DNA of 64,000 nt from JACVRW01 sp963820315 (GTDB lineage Bacteria > Actinomycetota > Thermoleophilia > Solirubrobacterales > Thermoleophilaceae): assembly GCA_963820315.1 (NCBI GenBank), contig CAWFZK010000030.1, positions 115,786-179,785 of the forward strand, in the 5' to 3' direction. Under the pieces are notes generated by a model. The model was not told the origin of the DNA and made no database searches. It saw only the letters and a program-made list of their open reading frames with translations. Shown piece by piece: positions 1 to 7,703 of the stretch; within the stretch, counting starts at the first letter, position 1; every line of letters begins with the position of its first letter. A program made the translations under genes and the position numbers.

Positions 1-1024
1 CTGGACGTGCTCGGGCTTCTTCGGCTTCAGCCAGCGCGCGAGCGCGCCCATCATGATCGGCAGGATCGTGAGCGCGGAGACCACCACCGCGCCGACGCCG
101 ATCGCCGCCGCGATGCCGAGCTTGCCGATCAGCGGGATGCCGATCACGAGCAGTCCGGCGATCGCGACCATCACGATCAGGCCGGCGGCCACCACCGACG
201 CGCCCGAGGTCGCCGCCGACTTGGCGGCGGCGTCGCGCGTGCTGTCGCCGAGCGCGACCTGCTCTCTGTATCGGCCGATGATCAGCAGCGAGTAGTCGAT
301 GCCTGCGCCCAGCCCGAGCATCACCGCGATGACGGTCGCGAACTGCGGCAGCCCGAGCGGCTCGGCGAGCGCTGCGAGCAGGATCTGGCCGGCCATCACG
401 CCCAGCAGCGCGCCGACGATCGTGGCCGCCATGGCGGCGCCCGAGCGGAACAGGATGGTGAGCAGGACGATCGCGACGGCGACGCCGATCAGCTCGCCTA
501 CCGGCGCGTCCTGCTCGGAGGCGAGATCGATCAGGATGCCGCGCGCAGCGACATCCACCCCGCCCTGCTCGGCCGTGCGGGCGGCCGCCTCGAGCTCTTC
601 ACCGTCCTCCTTGTCGAGATCGGTGGCCTCGACGTTGTAGCGCACGTCGGCCGCGGCGATGCGCCCGTCCTGGGAGACCCGGCCGTCGGGGCCGAACGGG
701 TTCTCGACCGTCTCGACGTGCGGCGAGGTTTGACACCTCGTCAAGCGCGCCCTGGACGGCCTGCCGGTTCTGCGGATCGGTGATGCTGCCGTCCTCGACG
801 CTGAACACGAGCGTCGAGTCGGCGCCCGCGAAGGCAGGGCTGTGCGCCTTGAAGAGGTCGAGTGCCTGCTGAGACTCGGTGCCCGGGATCGTGAAGTCAT
901 CGGCGGCCTCGCCACCGGCGCCGGCCGCGACGCCGAGCAGGATGAGGACGACGATTGCGACCGCGAGGCTTCGCTTCCAGTGCTGGGCAAGCGTTCGTGC
1001 GAGACGCGCGAGAAGCTCAGACAT
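1..1024 (-). CDS. MMPL/RND-family transporter, N-terminal part, frameshifted, runs off window start
   Basis: The start codon is at 1024. The first frame gives a cytoplasmic start, one membrane helix (about residues 17-37) and the start of the periplasmic loop, up to GALDEVSN. It then degenerates into Arg-rich nonsense near 725-735. On the minus strand the good reading continues one frame over (VETVENPFGPDGR, then a helix-rich stretch with LGLGAGIDYSLLIIGRYRE) to base 1. That Gly/Asp/Tyr segment is the hallmark of MMPL proteins, which export lipids or drugs using the proton gradient. The gene is cut by the window edge. One indel explains the break, so this may be a sequence error rather than a dead gene. 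Family call is firm; the substrate is unknown. Confidence 0.75.
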
Positions 1025-1077
1025 AAGGTTCGAGGAGGAGGGTCGAGGGTGGGCTGCGGCTTAAGCTAGCAATCGCG

Positions 1078-1695
1078 TCAGGCCCGGGCCGCGAGCTCCC
1101 GATGACGGCCTCCGAGCTTCGACAGGCCGAACGCGAGCAGTGCAAGCGCCACCGCGACGGCGGCGGAGAAGAGCGCGACGCGCAGGTAGCCGCCGTCGCG
1201 CGTCGGGTCGACGAACGGGTATGGGTACCAGTCGCCGGCCAGTGGTCCGCGTATCAGCGTGTAGGCGAGGTACACGATCGGGATTGCGAGCCAGCGCAGC
1301 GCCTGTCGCGGCTCGACGGGGGCGCGCGCGGCGAGCCACCAGTCGAGCAGCATGAATATCGGGACCACCCGGTGGATCACGTCGTTGATCCAGGAATCCG
1401 TCACCCCGACGGACACGTCGGCGAGGAACAGGGCGTAGATGACCCCGGTGACCGTCGTGCAGAACGTCGCCGCTCCCCGCACGAGCTCCCAGCGGCGCGA
1501 GGCGGGGTCGCCCAGCGCACCGACCGTGAGCGTGACCACGGCGAAGATGTTGCTGATGTTCGTGAAGTAGCTGAAGTAGTTGATGAGCCGAAACGACGGC
1601 TGATCGTGCGCGTGGATCAGGTTGACCGTGAGCGCCGTCGCGGCGAGCAGCGCGACCGCTGCCCGCAGGAGGCGGACGAGGAGATCAGCATTCAC
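1078..1695 (-). CDS. Pr6Pr-family integral membrane protein
   Basis: A 205-residue protein with about six predicted membrane helices. It has the Pr6Pr / FAR-17a-like layout: NYFSYFTNISNIF early (near residue 40), a central VTGVIYALFLADVS stretch, a His-containing loop (NDVIHRVVPIFMLLDWW) and a late PYPFVDP loop. The function of the family in bacteria is not established. The start is GTG at 1695, overlapping the stop of the upstream reductase (GTGA), so the two genes are translationally coupled. The upstream gene is a RibD/DHFR-like reductase, which gives no functional hint. Confidence 0.8.
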   Translation of the reverse strand: MNADLLVRLLRAAVALLAATALTVNLIHAHDQPSFRLINYFSYFTNISNIFAVVTLTVGALGDPASRRWELVRGAATFCTTVTGVIYALFLADVSVGVTDSWINDVIHRVVPIFMLLDWWLAARAPVEPRQALRWLAIPIVYLAYTLIRGPLAGDWYPYPFVDPTRDGGYLRVALFSAAVAVALALLAFGLSKLGGRHRELAARA

Positions 1696-2258
1696 CTCCC
1701 CGAAGGATTGCGGTAACGGAGATAGACGACGCGCGAGGCGAACGTGCGCGTCTCGAGCAGCTCGAGCTCGAGCTTGGAATCGAGCGAAGGGAAGTAGGGC
1801 GTGCCGCCGCCGACCACCACCGGGTTGACGAACAGCCCGAACTCGTCGACGAGACCGGCTCTCACGACCGTGGCGGCGAAGCCGGCGCCGCCGACGGCGA
1901 GCGGCGCGCCGGACTGCTGCTTCAGGCGCCTGACCTCCTCGACGGCATCGCCCTTCACGAGCGTCGCCTCCAGCCCAACGTCGTCGAGGGTCGTCGAGAA
2001 GACGAACTTCGGGGTTGCCCTCCAGATTCGCGCGAACTCGAGCTCAGGGTCGCTCGGAGCACTCGCCTCGTCCACCTCGTCCCAGGGCCTCATCGTCTCG
2101 TACAGCCGCCGTCCGTAGAGGTGCCCTCCGAGCTCACGCGCCTGCTCGTTGTGGAAGCTGTGGAGCTCCTCGTCGGGCACGGCCCAGTCGAACTTCCCGG
2201 CCGCGTCGGCGATGTAGCCGTCCAGCGAGACCCCTATCGAATAGATCAGCTTCCGCAT
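1692..2258 (-). CDS. Dihydrofolate-reductase-like (RibD C-terminal domain) protein
   Basis: 188 residues covering one RibD_C fold. The N-terminus MRKLIYSIGVSLDGYIAD is the typical first strand with the SLDGY motif. Next come the GGHLYGRRLYETM helix, the KFVFSTTL strand, and a late PVVVGGGTPYF loop that in the family lies near the nicotinamide pocket. Members are presumed NADPH-dependent reductases, but most, including this one, have no known substrate. It is one of four such proteins in the window. Genuine folate DHFR is unlikely because sequence outside the fold core is poorly conserved. Confidence 0.85.
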   Translation of the reverse strand: MRKLIYSIGVSLDGYIADAAGKFDWAVPDEELHSFHNEQARELGGHLYGRRLYETMRPWDEVDEASAPSDPELEFARIWRATPKFVFSTTLDDVGLEATLVKGDAVEEVRRLKQQSGAPLAVGGAGFAATVVRAGLVDEFGLFVNPVVVGGGTPYFPSLDSKLELELLETRTFASRVVYLRYRNPSGR

Positions 2259-2297
2259 CCGGCTCTCCTCAGCATCGCTTGAACCGCAGTCTGTACG

Positions 2298-2810
2298 TTG
2301 GACGGAGTGACGCAGGAAAGCTCATCGCGCGGAGTCGCCCGGTCGGCCGGCGTTGCCTTGATCGGCGGCACCGTCACCGCCTACGCGCTGCTCGATGCCT
2401 ACGTCCTCGGGCCGGTGGTGATCGAGCTGTCGGCCTGGTTCGACCCGTTCGTCGTGTTCGGCGCCGCCACCGCCGTGCTCACACTCGTCAACGTCGCCTG
2501 CTGCAGCTGGCTCGAGCGGCGCGGCGACAACGACACGCCGGGCCGCCTGGAGGCGCGGCTCGAGCGGCTCGGGTCGAGCCGCCTGATGCGCCGCCCCGTG
2601 GACTGGGTCACACGCGGGTCGTCGCTGTGGTTCGTGCTGGGCGCCGTGATCGTCAACGCCATCTTCGTCGTCGGCGTGGCGCGCTTCCTCGGCGGCCGGC
2701 CGGTGGACCGGCGCCGGATCCTGCTCGCGTCGGCCGCCTACTCGATCACGTTCGCGGCCTTCTTCGCGGCGCTTGGGTTCGGCGCCGGAGACGTGGTCCG
2801 GACGCTGTAG
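2298..2810 (+). CDS. Small integral membrane protein of unknown function
   Basis: 170 residues with about four hydrophobic helices: VALIGGTVTAYALLDAYVLG, a WFDPFVVFGAATAVLTLV segment, the SLWFVLGAVIVNAIFVVGVA segment and a C-terminal ILLASAAYSITFAAFFAALG helix. A charged Arg-rich loop separates helices two and three. I recognise no family. The frame opens with TTG at 2298; GTG at 2307, preceded by GGACGGA, is an equally likely start. It is followed closely by the beta-lactamase remnant on the same strand. Confidence 0.6.
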   Translation: MDGVTQESSSRGVARSAGVALIGGTVTAYALLDAYVLGPVVIELSAWFDPFVVFGAATAVLTLVNVACCSWLERRGDNDTPGRLEARLERLGSSRLMRRPVDWVTRGSSLWFVLGAVIVNAIFVVGVARFLGGRPVDRRRILLASAAYSITFAAFFAALGFGAGDVVRTL

Positions 2811-2814
2811 CGCG

Positions 2815-3197
2815 ATGCAGACCGCGCGGCTTGACGAGTTCGCCGCACGGGTTCTCGACGCCGGGTGGGCGCCGGCCGCCGCCGTCGCGGTGACGGACGC
2901 GAAGGAAACGCTGACAGCGCGGACCTACGGCGCCGCCCCGGACGCGCTGTGGCCCGTCGCATCGATCGGCAAGTCGTTCACGGCGGTGATCGCTCTACAG
3001 CTGGCCGACGAGGGCCTGCTCGACCTGGCTGAACGGCAGCGAGCGGCTGCCGCTCACCGCCATCGACGAACGGCGTCTTCCGGGTCGGCGACGCCGAGTG
3101 GTCGCCCGAGCGACTTCGCTTCGACCAGATTCTCGGCGGGCGCGCCCAGCGCGCCACTCTCTCGGGGACGCCCTACTACCGGGCCTTAACGCCGTGA
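2815..3197 (+). pseudogene. Beta-lactamase-family serine hydrolase remnant with internal deletion
   Basis: From ATG 2815 the reading is a class C beta-lactamase/esterase N-terminus, with the catalytic SxxK motif in VASIGKSFTAVIALQLADEG. After LLDL (about 3033) the sequence jumps to what looks like the family's C-terminal domain in other frames: SERLPLTAID, then after one more shift GVFRVGDAEWSPERL and GTPYYRAL, ending at the TGA at 3195-3197. Intact members are about 400-500 residues, so roughly three quarters of the gene, including the Tyr motif, is missing. I read this as an internal deletion plus a frameshift, hence non-functional. Confidence 0.65.
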
Positions 3198-3213
3198 TAC
3201 CCCCTACCGGTAT
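3197..3213 (+). promoter_or_regulatory. Candidate CsoR operator
   Basis: ATACCCCCTACCGGTAT sits 17 nt upstream of the csoR start. Its outer five bases form a perfect inverted repeat (ATACC/GGTAT) around a C-rich centre. Known CsoR sites have the same TACCC...GGGTA shape, so autoregulation is likely. Assignment is by resemblance and position. Confidence 0.55.
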
Positions 3214-3230
3214 TGCTACGATGTCCGGCA

Positions 3231-3533
3231 ATGGCCACCACCGAGACCAGCAACAAGCACGGATACTCCGCGACCAAGGACCAGCTGCTCACTCGCCTGC
3301 GCCGCATCGAGGGACAGGTCCGCGGCATCGAGGGCATGGTCGAGGACGATCGCTACTGCATCGACGTGCTCACGCAGATCTCGGCGGTCCAGGCTGCGCT
3401 GGACAAGGTCGCGCTGGGCCTGCTCGACCAGCATGCCCGCCACTGCGTCGTGGACGGGCATGCTGAGGGAACCCCCGAGGAGCTCACGGACGAGCTGATG
3501 GCGGCCGTCGGCCGGCTGATGCGACGGGGTTAG
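3231..3533 (+). CDS. csoR: Metal-sensing transcriptional repressor, CsoR/FrmR (DUF156) family
   Basis: A 100-residue all-helical repressor. The body RLRRIEGQVRGIEGMVEDDR is the family signature. The copper-sensor ligand set is present: Cys in RYCIDVLTQI, then His and Cys in DQHARHCVV, matching the Cys-His-Cys pattern of CsoR rather than the formaldehyde-sensing FrmR pattern. Such tetramers bind DNA until Cu(I) binds. The ATG at 3231 is chosen because it follows the operator directly; an upstream TTG would lie inside it. No copper ATPase or chaperone is adjacent, so its targets besides itself are elsewhere. Confidence 0.85.
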   Translation: MATTETSNKHGYSATKDQLLTRLRRIEGQVRGIEGMVEDDRYCIDVLTQISAVQAALDKVALGLLDQHARHCVVDGHAEGTPEELTDELMAAVGRLMRRG

Positions 3534-3543
3534 CCGGGCGCGT

Positions 3544-3933
3544 CTACGAAAGCGCCTTGGTCTTCAGCTGGTCGAACTCCTCCTGGGTGATCGCACCCGA
3601 GTCGAGCAGCTCCTTGGCCTTGGCGATCTCGCCGGCCGATCCACCGGCCGCGTCGCGCACGTAGCTGTCGAACTCCTGCTTCTGAGCCTGCGCCTGCTTC
3701 ACGCTGCGCTCACGCATCCCGTCGTGCTGGGCGATCAGGTAGACCAGCACGCCGAGGAACGGCAGGATGATCACGAAGACGACCCAGGCCGCTTTGTGGA
3801 AGCCGCCGATGTCATCACGACGGAATACGTCGATGAAGACGGTGATCACGATCCAGATCCAGATCACCCAGCAGAAGAAGATGATCATCGTCCAGAGGAC
3901 GTCCAGGAATGGATAGTCCGCGGCTATAGGCAT
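3544..3933 (-). CDS. PLDc_N / SHOCT-domain membrane protein
   Basis: 129 residues. Two membrane helices lie at about residues 10-38 (LWTMIIFFCWVIWIWIVITV) and 50-70 (AAWVVFVIILPFLGVLVYLI), the arrangement of the phospholipase-D-nuclease N-terminal module. A charged linker follows, then a C-terminal SHOCT motif (AKELLDSGAITQEEFDQLK). SHOCT segments are short oligomerisation motifs found on many actinobacterial membrane proteins. No enzymatic residues are visible. The gene ends 10 bases after csoR, convergently, and starts divergently from arsC. Confidence 0.8.
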   Translation of the reverse strand: MPIAADYPFLDVLWTMIIFFCWVIWIWIVITVFIDVFRRDDIGGFHKAAWVVFVIILPFLGVLVYLIAQHDGMRERSVKQAQAQKQEFDSYVRDAAGGSAGEIAKAKELLDSGAITQEEFDQLKTKALS

Positions 3934-4004
3934 GGGTCGGGCTCCCCTCGTTGACCAGTGAGTACGGCGATACTTCCGCCTGGGTCGGACATCTCCTTTG
4001 CAAT

Positions 4005-4421
4005 ATGGCGCACGTCCTCTTCGTTTGTCTCCACAACGCCGGCCGCTCGCAGATGAGCGAGGCCCTCTTCGAGCGTGCCGCGGAGGGACGCCACAGCGCG
4101 TCCTCGGCCGGCACCACACCCGCCGACCGCGTTCATCCCGAGGTCGTGGCGGCGATGCGCGAGCTCGGCATCGACCTTGCCGGCCGCACCCCCGAGAGGC
4201 TGAACACGGAGGCGGCCGAGCGCGCCGACGTCGTGGTCACGATGGGCTGCGGCGACGAATGCCCGTACATACCGGGCAAGCGCTACATCGACTGGGACCT
4301 ACAGGACCCGAAGGGCCTCTCCCCTACGCAGGTCGCGGCGATCCGGGACGAGATCGATACGTTGGTGCGCGAGCTTGCTGCCGAGCTCGACGCGGACGAG
4401 CGGAGCGGGCGGCTCGGCTAG
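4005..4421 (+). CDS. arsC: Arsenate reductase, low-molecular-weight phosphatase family
   Basis: 138 residues with the LMW protein-tyrosine-phosphatase fold. The P-loop VCLHNAGRSQMSE supplies the CX5R catalytic Cys and Arg near the N-terminus. The second redox region reads MGCGDECPYIPGKRY, with two further Cys. The general-acid Asp is in DWDLQDPKGL. Family members reduce arsenate to arsenite using thiols. The start ATG at 4005 directly precedes the first beta strand AHVLFVCLH. No arsenite pump is adjacent, so a phosphatase or general thiol role cannot be excluded. A strong hairpin follows the gene. Confidence 0.88.
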   Translation: MAHVLFVCLHNAGRSQMSEALFERAAEGRHSASSAGTTPADRVHPEVVAAMRELGIDLAGRTPERLNTEAAERADVVVTMGCGDECPYIPGKRYIDWDLQDPKGLSPTQVAAIRDEIDTLVRELAAELDADERSGRLG

Positions 4422-4427
4422 TCGTCG

Positions 4428-4470
4428 CGAGTGGCGAATTCCGCCCTATACAGACGCAATTCGCCACTCG
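4428..4470 (+). terminator. Hairpin terminator between arsC and a convergent reductase
   Basis: CGAGTGGCGAATT at 4428-4440 pairs perfectly with AATTCGCCACTCG at 4458-4470 (13 bp, 17-nt loop). It lies 6 nt after the arsC stop and 18 nt from the end of the convergent gene, the expected place for a bidirectional terminator. There is no long T run. Confidence 0.6.
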
Positions 4471-4488
4471 TTCTGCGCCGCCCTGTCC

Positions 4489-5046
4489 TCACGCGTCGCG
4501 CACATAGGTCAGGATCGCGACCCCGTTGCTCGCTATCTGCGAGTTGGCGAGCCGCAGCCGCTTTGGGGCGGCTCCGTCGTTGAAGAGCCGTTTCCCCGTG
4601 CCCGCGATCACCGGGTAGAGCTCGATACGCATCTCGTCGAGCAGGTCGGCGTGCAGAAGAGCCTCGACCAGCGAGAGGCTGCCGTGGACGCCGATGCTCC
4701 CGCCCGGCTGCTCCTTCAGCTCCCCAACGGTGCCGGCAAGATCGCGGGCGACGGTCGCGCTCTCGTGCTCGCCCCAGGGCGCTTGCTCGAGCGATGACGA
4801 GAACACATACTTCGGCACGCCGTTGATGTGGCTGGCGAACGGCTCGTTGTCGGAGGTCGGCCAGTGGCCGGCCCACTCCTCGTAGGTGACGCGGCCGAGC
4901 AGCATGGCGTCCTCCTCGGCCATCCTCCCGAAGAAGTCGTCCAGCACCTCCTTCGAGTCGCGCAATTCGACGATCGTGTCGATCACCGCATCGGGCGCCC
5001 CGACGCCGTCGAGGGTGACGAAGGTGTGCGAAACGACCTTTCTCAT
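4489..5046 (-). CDS. Dihydrofolate-reductase-like (RibD C-terminal domain) protein
   Basis: 185 residues. Family landmarks: MRKVVSHTFVTLDGVGAPDA at the N-terminus, AMLLGRVTYEEWAGHWP for the first helix, KYVFSSSLE, then VHGSLSLVEALLHADLLDE and PVIAGTGKRLF near the C-terminus. These match a presumed NADPH-dependent reductase with unknown substrate. The ATG at 5046 is supported by a GAGGAGC ribosome site just upstream; the open frame extends further but without a family match. Convergent with arsC. Confidence 0.87.
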   Translation of the reverse strand: MRKVVSHTFVTLDGVGAPDAVIDTIVELRDSKEVLDDFFGRMAEEDAMLLGRVTYEEWAGHWPTSDNEPFASHINGVPKYVFSSSLEQAPWGEHESATVARDLAGTVGELKEQPGGSIGVHGSLSLVEALLHADLLDEMRIELYPVIAGTGKRLFNDGAAPKRLRLANSQIASNGVAILTYVRDA

Positions 5047-5095
5047 CGGTGTGCTCCTCGGACGGGGATGTGCGCGCGAGATAGTGCCAGGGCCG

Positions 5096-5905
5096 TCAGG
5101 GCGCACCGAAGTCGTGCACGTAGGTTCCCCCGCCTCCGCCCTCGGGCGTTCCCGGTGAGACGCCGATCCCGCTGTGCACGAGCAGGCCGTTGAGGATGTT
5201 CGCGCGGTGCCCCGCCGAGTTCATCCAGCCGCCCACGACCCGGCGCGGCGTGCCGAGCGAGCCGCCACCCCAGGCGATGTTCTCGGCGAGGTACGAGCCG
5301 ACGTACCCGGTCGCACGGATTCGCTGGTCGAAGGTCCGCCCGTCGGCGGAGACGTGTGAGAAGTAGCGGTTCGCCGTCATGTCGCTCGCGTGCAACTGGG
5401 CGGCAGACGCAAGCTGGCCGTTGTCGGCGAGAGGCGCGACGCCGTACCTGGCCCGCTCGGAGTTGATGAGGCACAGAGCCGCCGCCCGCACGAGCGCGAG
5501 GTTCGACGCGCTCGGGACCGTGTCCGCACCGGGACAGCCGGCCGTAGGCGGCGCCGGCAGGGCCGGGGGCAGCGGCGCGGGCGGGACCAGTGAGGGTGGA
5601 GGCGTCGTGGGCAGGATCGGACCATGAGGGGTGCGAGCGCGATGCCTGCGCCGCAGGCGTGCGCGGCGCCGGCAGGGCCGCTTGTGCTTGAGCTGCCCGT
5701 GCCGCTGGCGGTGTACACGGCCGGCGCGACAACGCCGCCGAGCCTTGCGACGAGCCTGCCGCTCTCCGGGCTTGCCGGTGGCGGCGCTCGTCCCGCTTGC
5801 CTCATCCCCGGCGGGCACCGCTACCGCGGAGGCGCTCGCGGGGAGCCCAAGCACGAGAAGGGCGGCAACGGCAGTGATCAGCGTGAGAGAGCTGCGAATG
5901 GGCAC
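5096..5905 (-). CDS. Secreted CAP-domain (SCP/PR1-like) protein
   Basis: About 269 residues from GTG 5905. It has a signal peptide (SSLTLITAVAALLVLGLPAS), an Arg-rich segment (about residues 45-90), a Pro-rich linker, then a CAP domain of about 120 residues. The CAP landmarks are INSERARYGVAPL, LHASDMTANRYFSHVS, ENIAWGGG and WMNSAGHRANILNG, holding the usual His and Glu cavity residues. Bacterial CAP proteins are extracytoplasmic and their function is mostly unknown. The basic plus Pro-rich linker suggests attachment to or passage through the envelope. The start is uncertain; an in-frame start also exists at 5968. Confidence 0.82.
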   Translation of the reverse strand: MPIRSSLTLITAVAALLVLGLPASASAVAVPAGDEASGTSAATGKPGERQARRKARRRCRAGRVHRQRHGQLKHKRPCRRRARLRRRHRARTPHGPILPTTPPPSLVPPAPLPPALPAPPTAGCPGADTVPSASNLALVRAAALCLINSERARYGVAPLADNGQLASAAQLHASDMTANRYFSHVSADGRTFDQRIRATGYVGSYLAENIAWGGGSLGTPRRVVGGWMNSAGHRANILNGLLVHSGIGVSPGTPEGGGGGTYVHDFGAP

Positions 5906-6233
5906 CCGTCCGCAAGCTACCTGCGCCTGTCGACGCCTAAACCTGACCGCGGGCGACAATCCCCGCAATCCGCCGCCTCGTGCGGGCGAGTGGCGCCGGG
6001 TTGTCCAGGAGATCCTCGGTCAGACCTCGATGCGCAGACGGCTGGTCGGGACCAGTCACGCCGACGCCGGGTGACGATTGCGGAGGGCGCAATTCGTCGA
6101 ACGCACCTGTGAGCTCCCAAGCGGTGGACTCAGACGCGGACGCGCTTCGATAGGTGCCCTTGCGACGGACTCTCAGATTGAGGAGTGTCACGCACCGCTG
6201 CTTCCCGGCAGGAGCACTTAGGCTCCGTGGGCA
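5906..6233. other. Intergenic region, no gene seen
   Basis: 328 bases between a divergent CAP-protein gene and an SDR gene. Open frames here lack family features or plausible composition. It probably holds both promoters, but I cannot point to convincing boxes. Confidence 0.5.
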
Positions 6234-7019
6234 ATGGACCTAGGGCTAACCAACAAGCACGCCCTCGTCACGGGTGCGAGCAAGGGAATCGGTTTGGCCA
6301 TCACCAAGGCGCTTACGGACGAGGGTGCCAAGGTAGTGGCCGGCTCGCGCACAGTCAGTGACGAGCTCCGGCAGCTGATCGATGGAGGCCAGGTGCGGCA
6401 GGTGAGCGTAGATCTGTCGACAGCCGACGGGCCGTCTGAACTCGTCGCATCGGCGCTTGAGGACGGCTCGCTCGACGTGCTGGTCAACAATGTCGGCGCC
6501 GTAACACCTCGACTCGATGGATTCCTCTCGGTCACCGACGATCAGTGGCTGCAATCGTTGACGCTCGGGTTCATGGCTGCCGTTCGCACCACACGCGCCG
6601 TCTTGCCAGGCATGCTCGAAGCCGGCGGAGGAACGATCGTCAATACCTGCTCTGTGAACGCGTTTCTGCCGGACCCAGGCGTCATCGACTACTGCGCCGC
6701 CAAAGCAGCGCTGGCCAACTTCTCCAAGGCCCTGTCGAAGGAGGTGGGCCCGCGGGGGATCCGAGTGAACACGGTGAGCCCCGGGCCGGTCTCGACCGCA
6801 CTTTGGCTCGGCGATCACGGTGTCGCGGCCACCGTCGCCGGCGGTCAGGGCGGGGACCCTGGGAAAGTGGTCGAGCAGCAGGCTGAGGCGGCCGCGACCG
6901 GCCGCTTCACCGAGCCTCAAGAGGTCGCAGACCTCGTTGTCTTGCTCGCTGGTGAACGTGCCGGCAACGTGACCGGGTCCGACTTCGTGATCGACGGTGG
7001 GCTCATTCAGACACTCTGA
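6234..7019 (+). CDS. Short-chain dehydrogenase/reductase (SDR) family oxidoreductase
   Basis: 261 residues, classical SDR. The nucleotide-binding motif is TGASKGIG (residues 12-19). NNVGAV is the structural motif, NTCSVNAF holds the catalytic Ser, and YCAAKAALANFSKAL holds the Tyr-x-x-x-Lys. The C-terminus FVIDGGLIQTL is typical. Arg in AGSRTV after the second strand suggests NADP(H) preference. Substrate unknown; the closest functional groups are 3-oxoacyl-type reductases. Codon use seems slightly less GC-extreme than neighbours, a weak hint of transfer. Confidence 0.9.
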   Translation: MDLGLTNKHALVTGASKGIGLAITKALTDEGAKVVAGSRTVSDELRQLIDGGQVRQVSVDLSTADGPSELVASALEDGSLDVLVNNVGAVTPRLDGFLSVTDDQWLQSLTLGFMAAVRTTRAVLPGMLEAGGGTIVNTCSVNAFLPDPGVIDYCAAKAALANFSKALSKEVGPRGIRVNTVSPGPVSTALWLGDHGVAATVAGGQGGDPGKVVEQQAEAAATGRFTEPQEVADLVVLLAGERAGNVTGSDFVIDGGLIQTL

Positions 7020-7108
7020 ATGCGTGGGACGCACCTCGGAAGAGGTGAACCGCGGCCTGCGCGGCGAGTACCCAGCTGCCGCCTCGCGCGAGCAGCGATC
7101 GTCCGGTG

Positions 7109-7450
7109 CTACTTATCGGGTCCGGGCGCCGCGGCCAGCGCGAACGGGTTGCCCTCGGAGTCCCGGCACACCGCCCACCGATCGCCGGGGTGGATGATCG
7201 ACCCGCCGAGCTCGCGAACGCGCTTGAGTGTCGTTGCCAGGTCGGCGACGGTGAAGTAGGGCAGCGAGGCGGTGTCACCGGGGCCCGGTCCACGCTCGTG
7301 GACACCGAGGCGCATGCCGTCGGTATCGGTCTGCCACCCAGATCCCGCCGCGGCGGGCCGTGGCGCGAGGGTGACCCCGAGGACTCCGTGCCAGAACCCG
7401 CGGGCGCGATCCGGATCGTCGGCCGGAAACTCGATCAGTGGCGCGGGCAT
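7109..7450 (-). CDS. VOC-family (glyoxalase/bleomycin-resistance-like) protein
   Basis: 113 residues, one VOC module of two beta-alpha-beta-beta-beta units. It shows IEFPADDPDRARGFWHGVLG at the start, YFTVADLATTLKRVRELGG in the middle and a C-terminal DSEGNPFALA strand. VOC proteins bind a divalent metal with His/Glu residues and act as isomerases, dioxygenases or binding proteins; the specific role cannot be told. The ATG at 7450 begins just before the first strand. Confidence 0.8.
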   Translation of the reverse strand: MPAPLIEFPADDPDRARGFWHGVLGVTLAPRPAAAGSGWQTDTDGMRLGVHERGPGPGDTASLPYFTVADLATTLKRVRELGGSIIHPGDRWAVCRDSEGNPFALAAAPGPDK

Positions 7451-7703
7451 GAACGGAGTATGGCCGGCGCTCCCGCCTGCTTCTACTCTGCGCGAGATCC
7501 GAGAGCGCGTCCGGCGCGAACGTGACGGTGGAATGGCCGTCGGCGCATGCTCAACGGTGTCCCGGGCAAGGGGCCGCAGACTCGAGAAAGTCGGGCCGTT
7601 CGGCGAGGGAGGGCCGTTCGGCGCGCAAGTCTGACAACCATTCTTGGCTGATGTCTCGACACCGGCGCACGGGTCGAACGCAGACGGCGTGCCTGGGCAA
7701 GGG

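Noticed and set aside
7..783. Long plus-strand open frames rich in Arg, Asp and His over the MMPL gene
   Set aside because: They are antisense shadows created by high GC; composition is implausible and the minus-strand reading has clear MMPL motifs.
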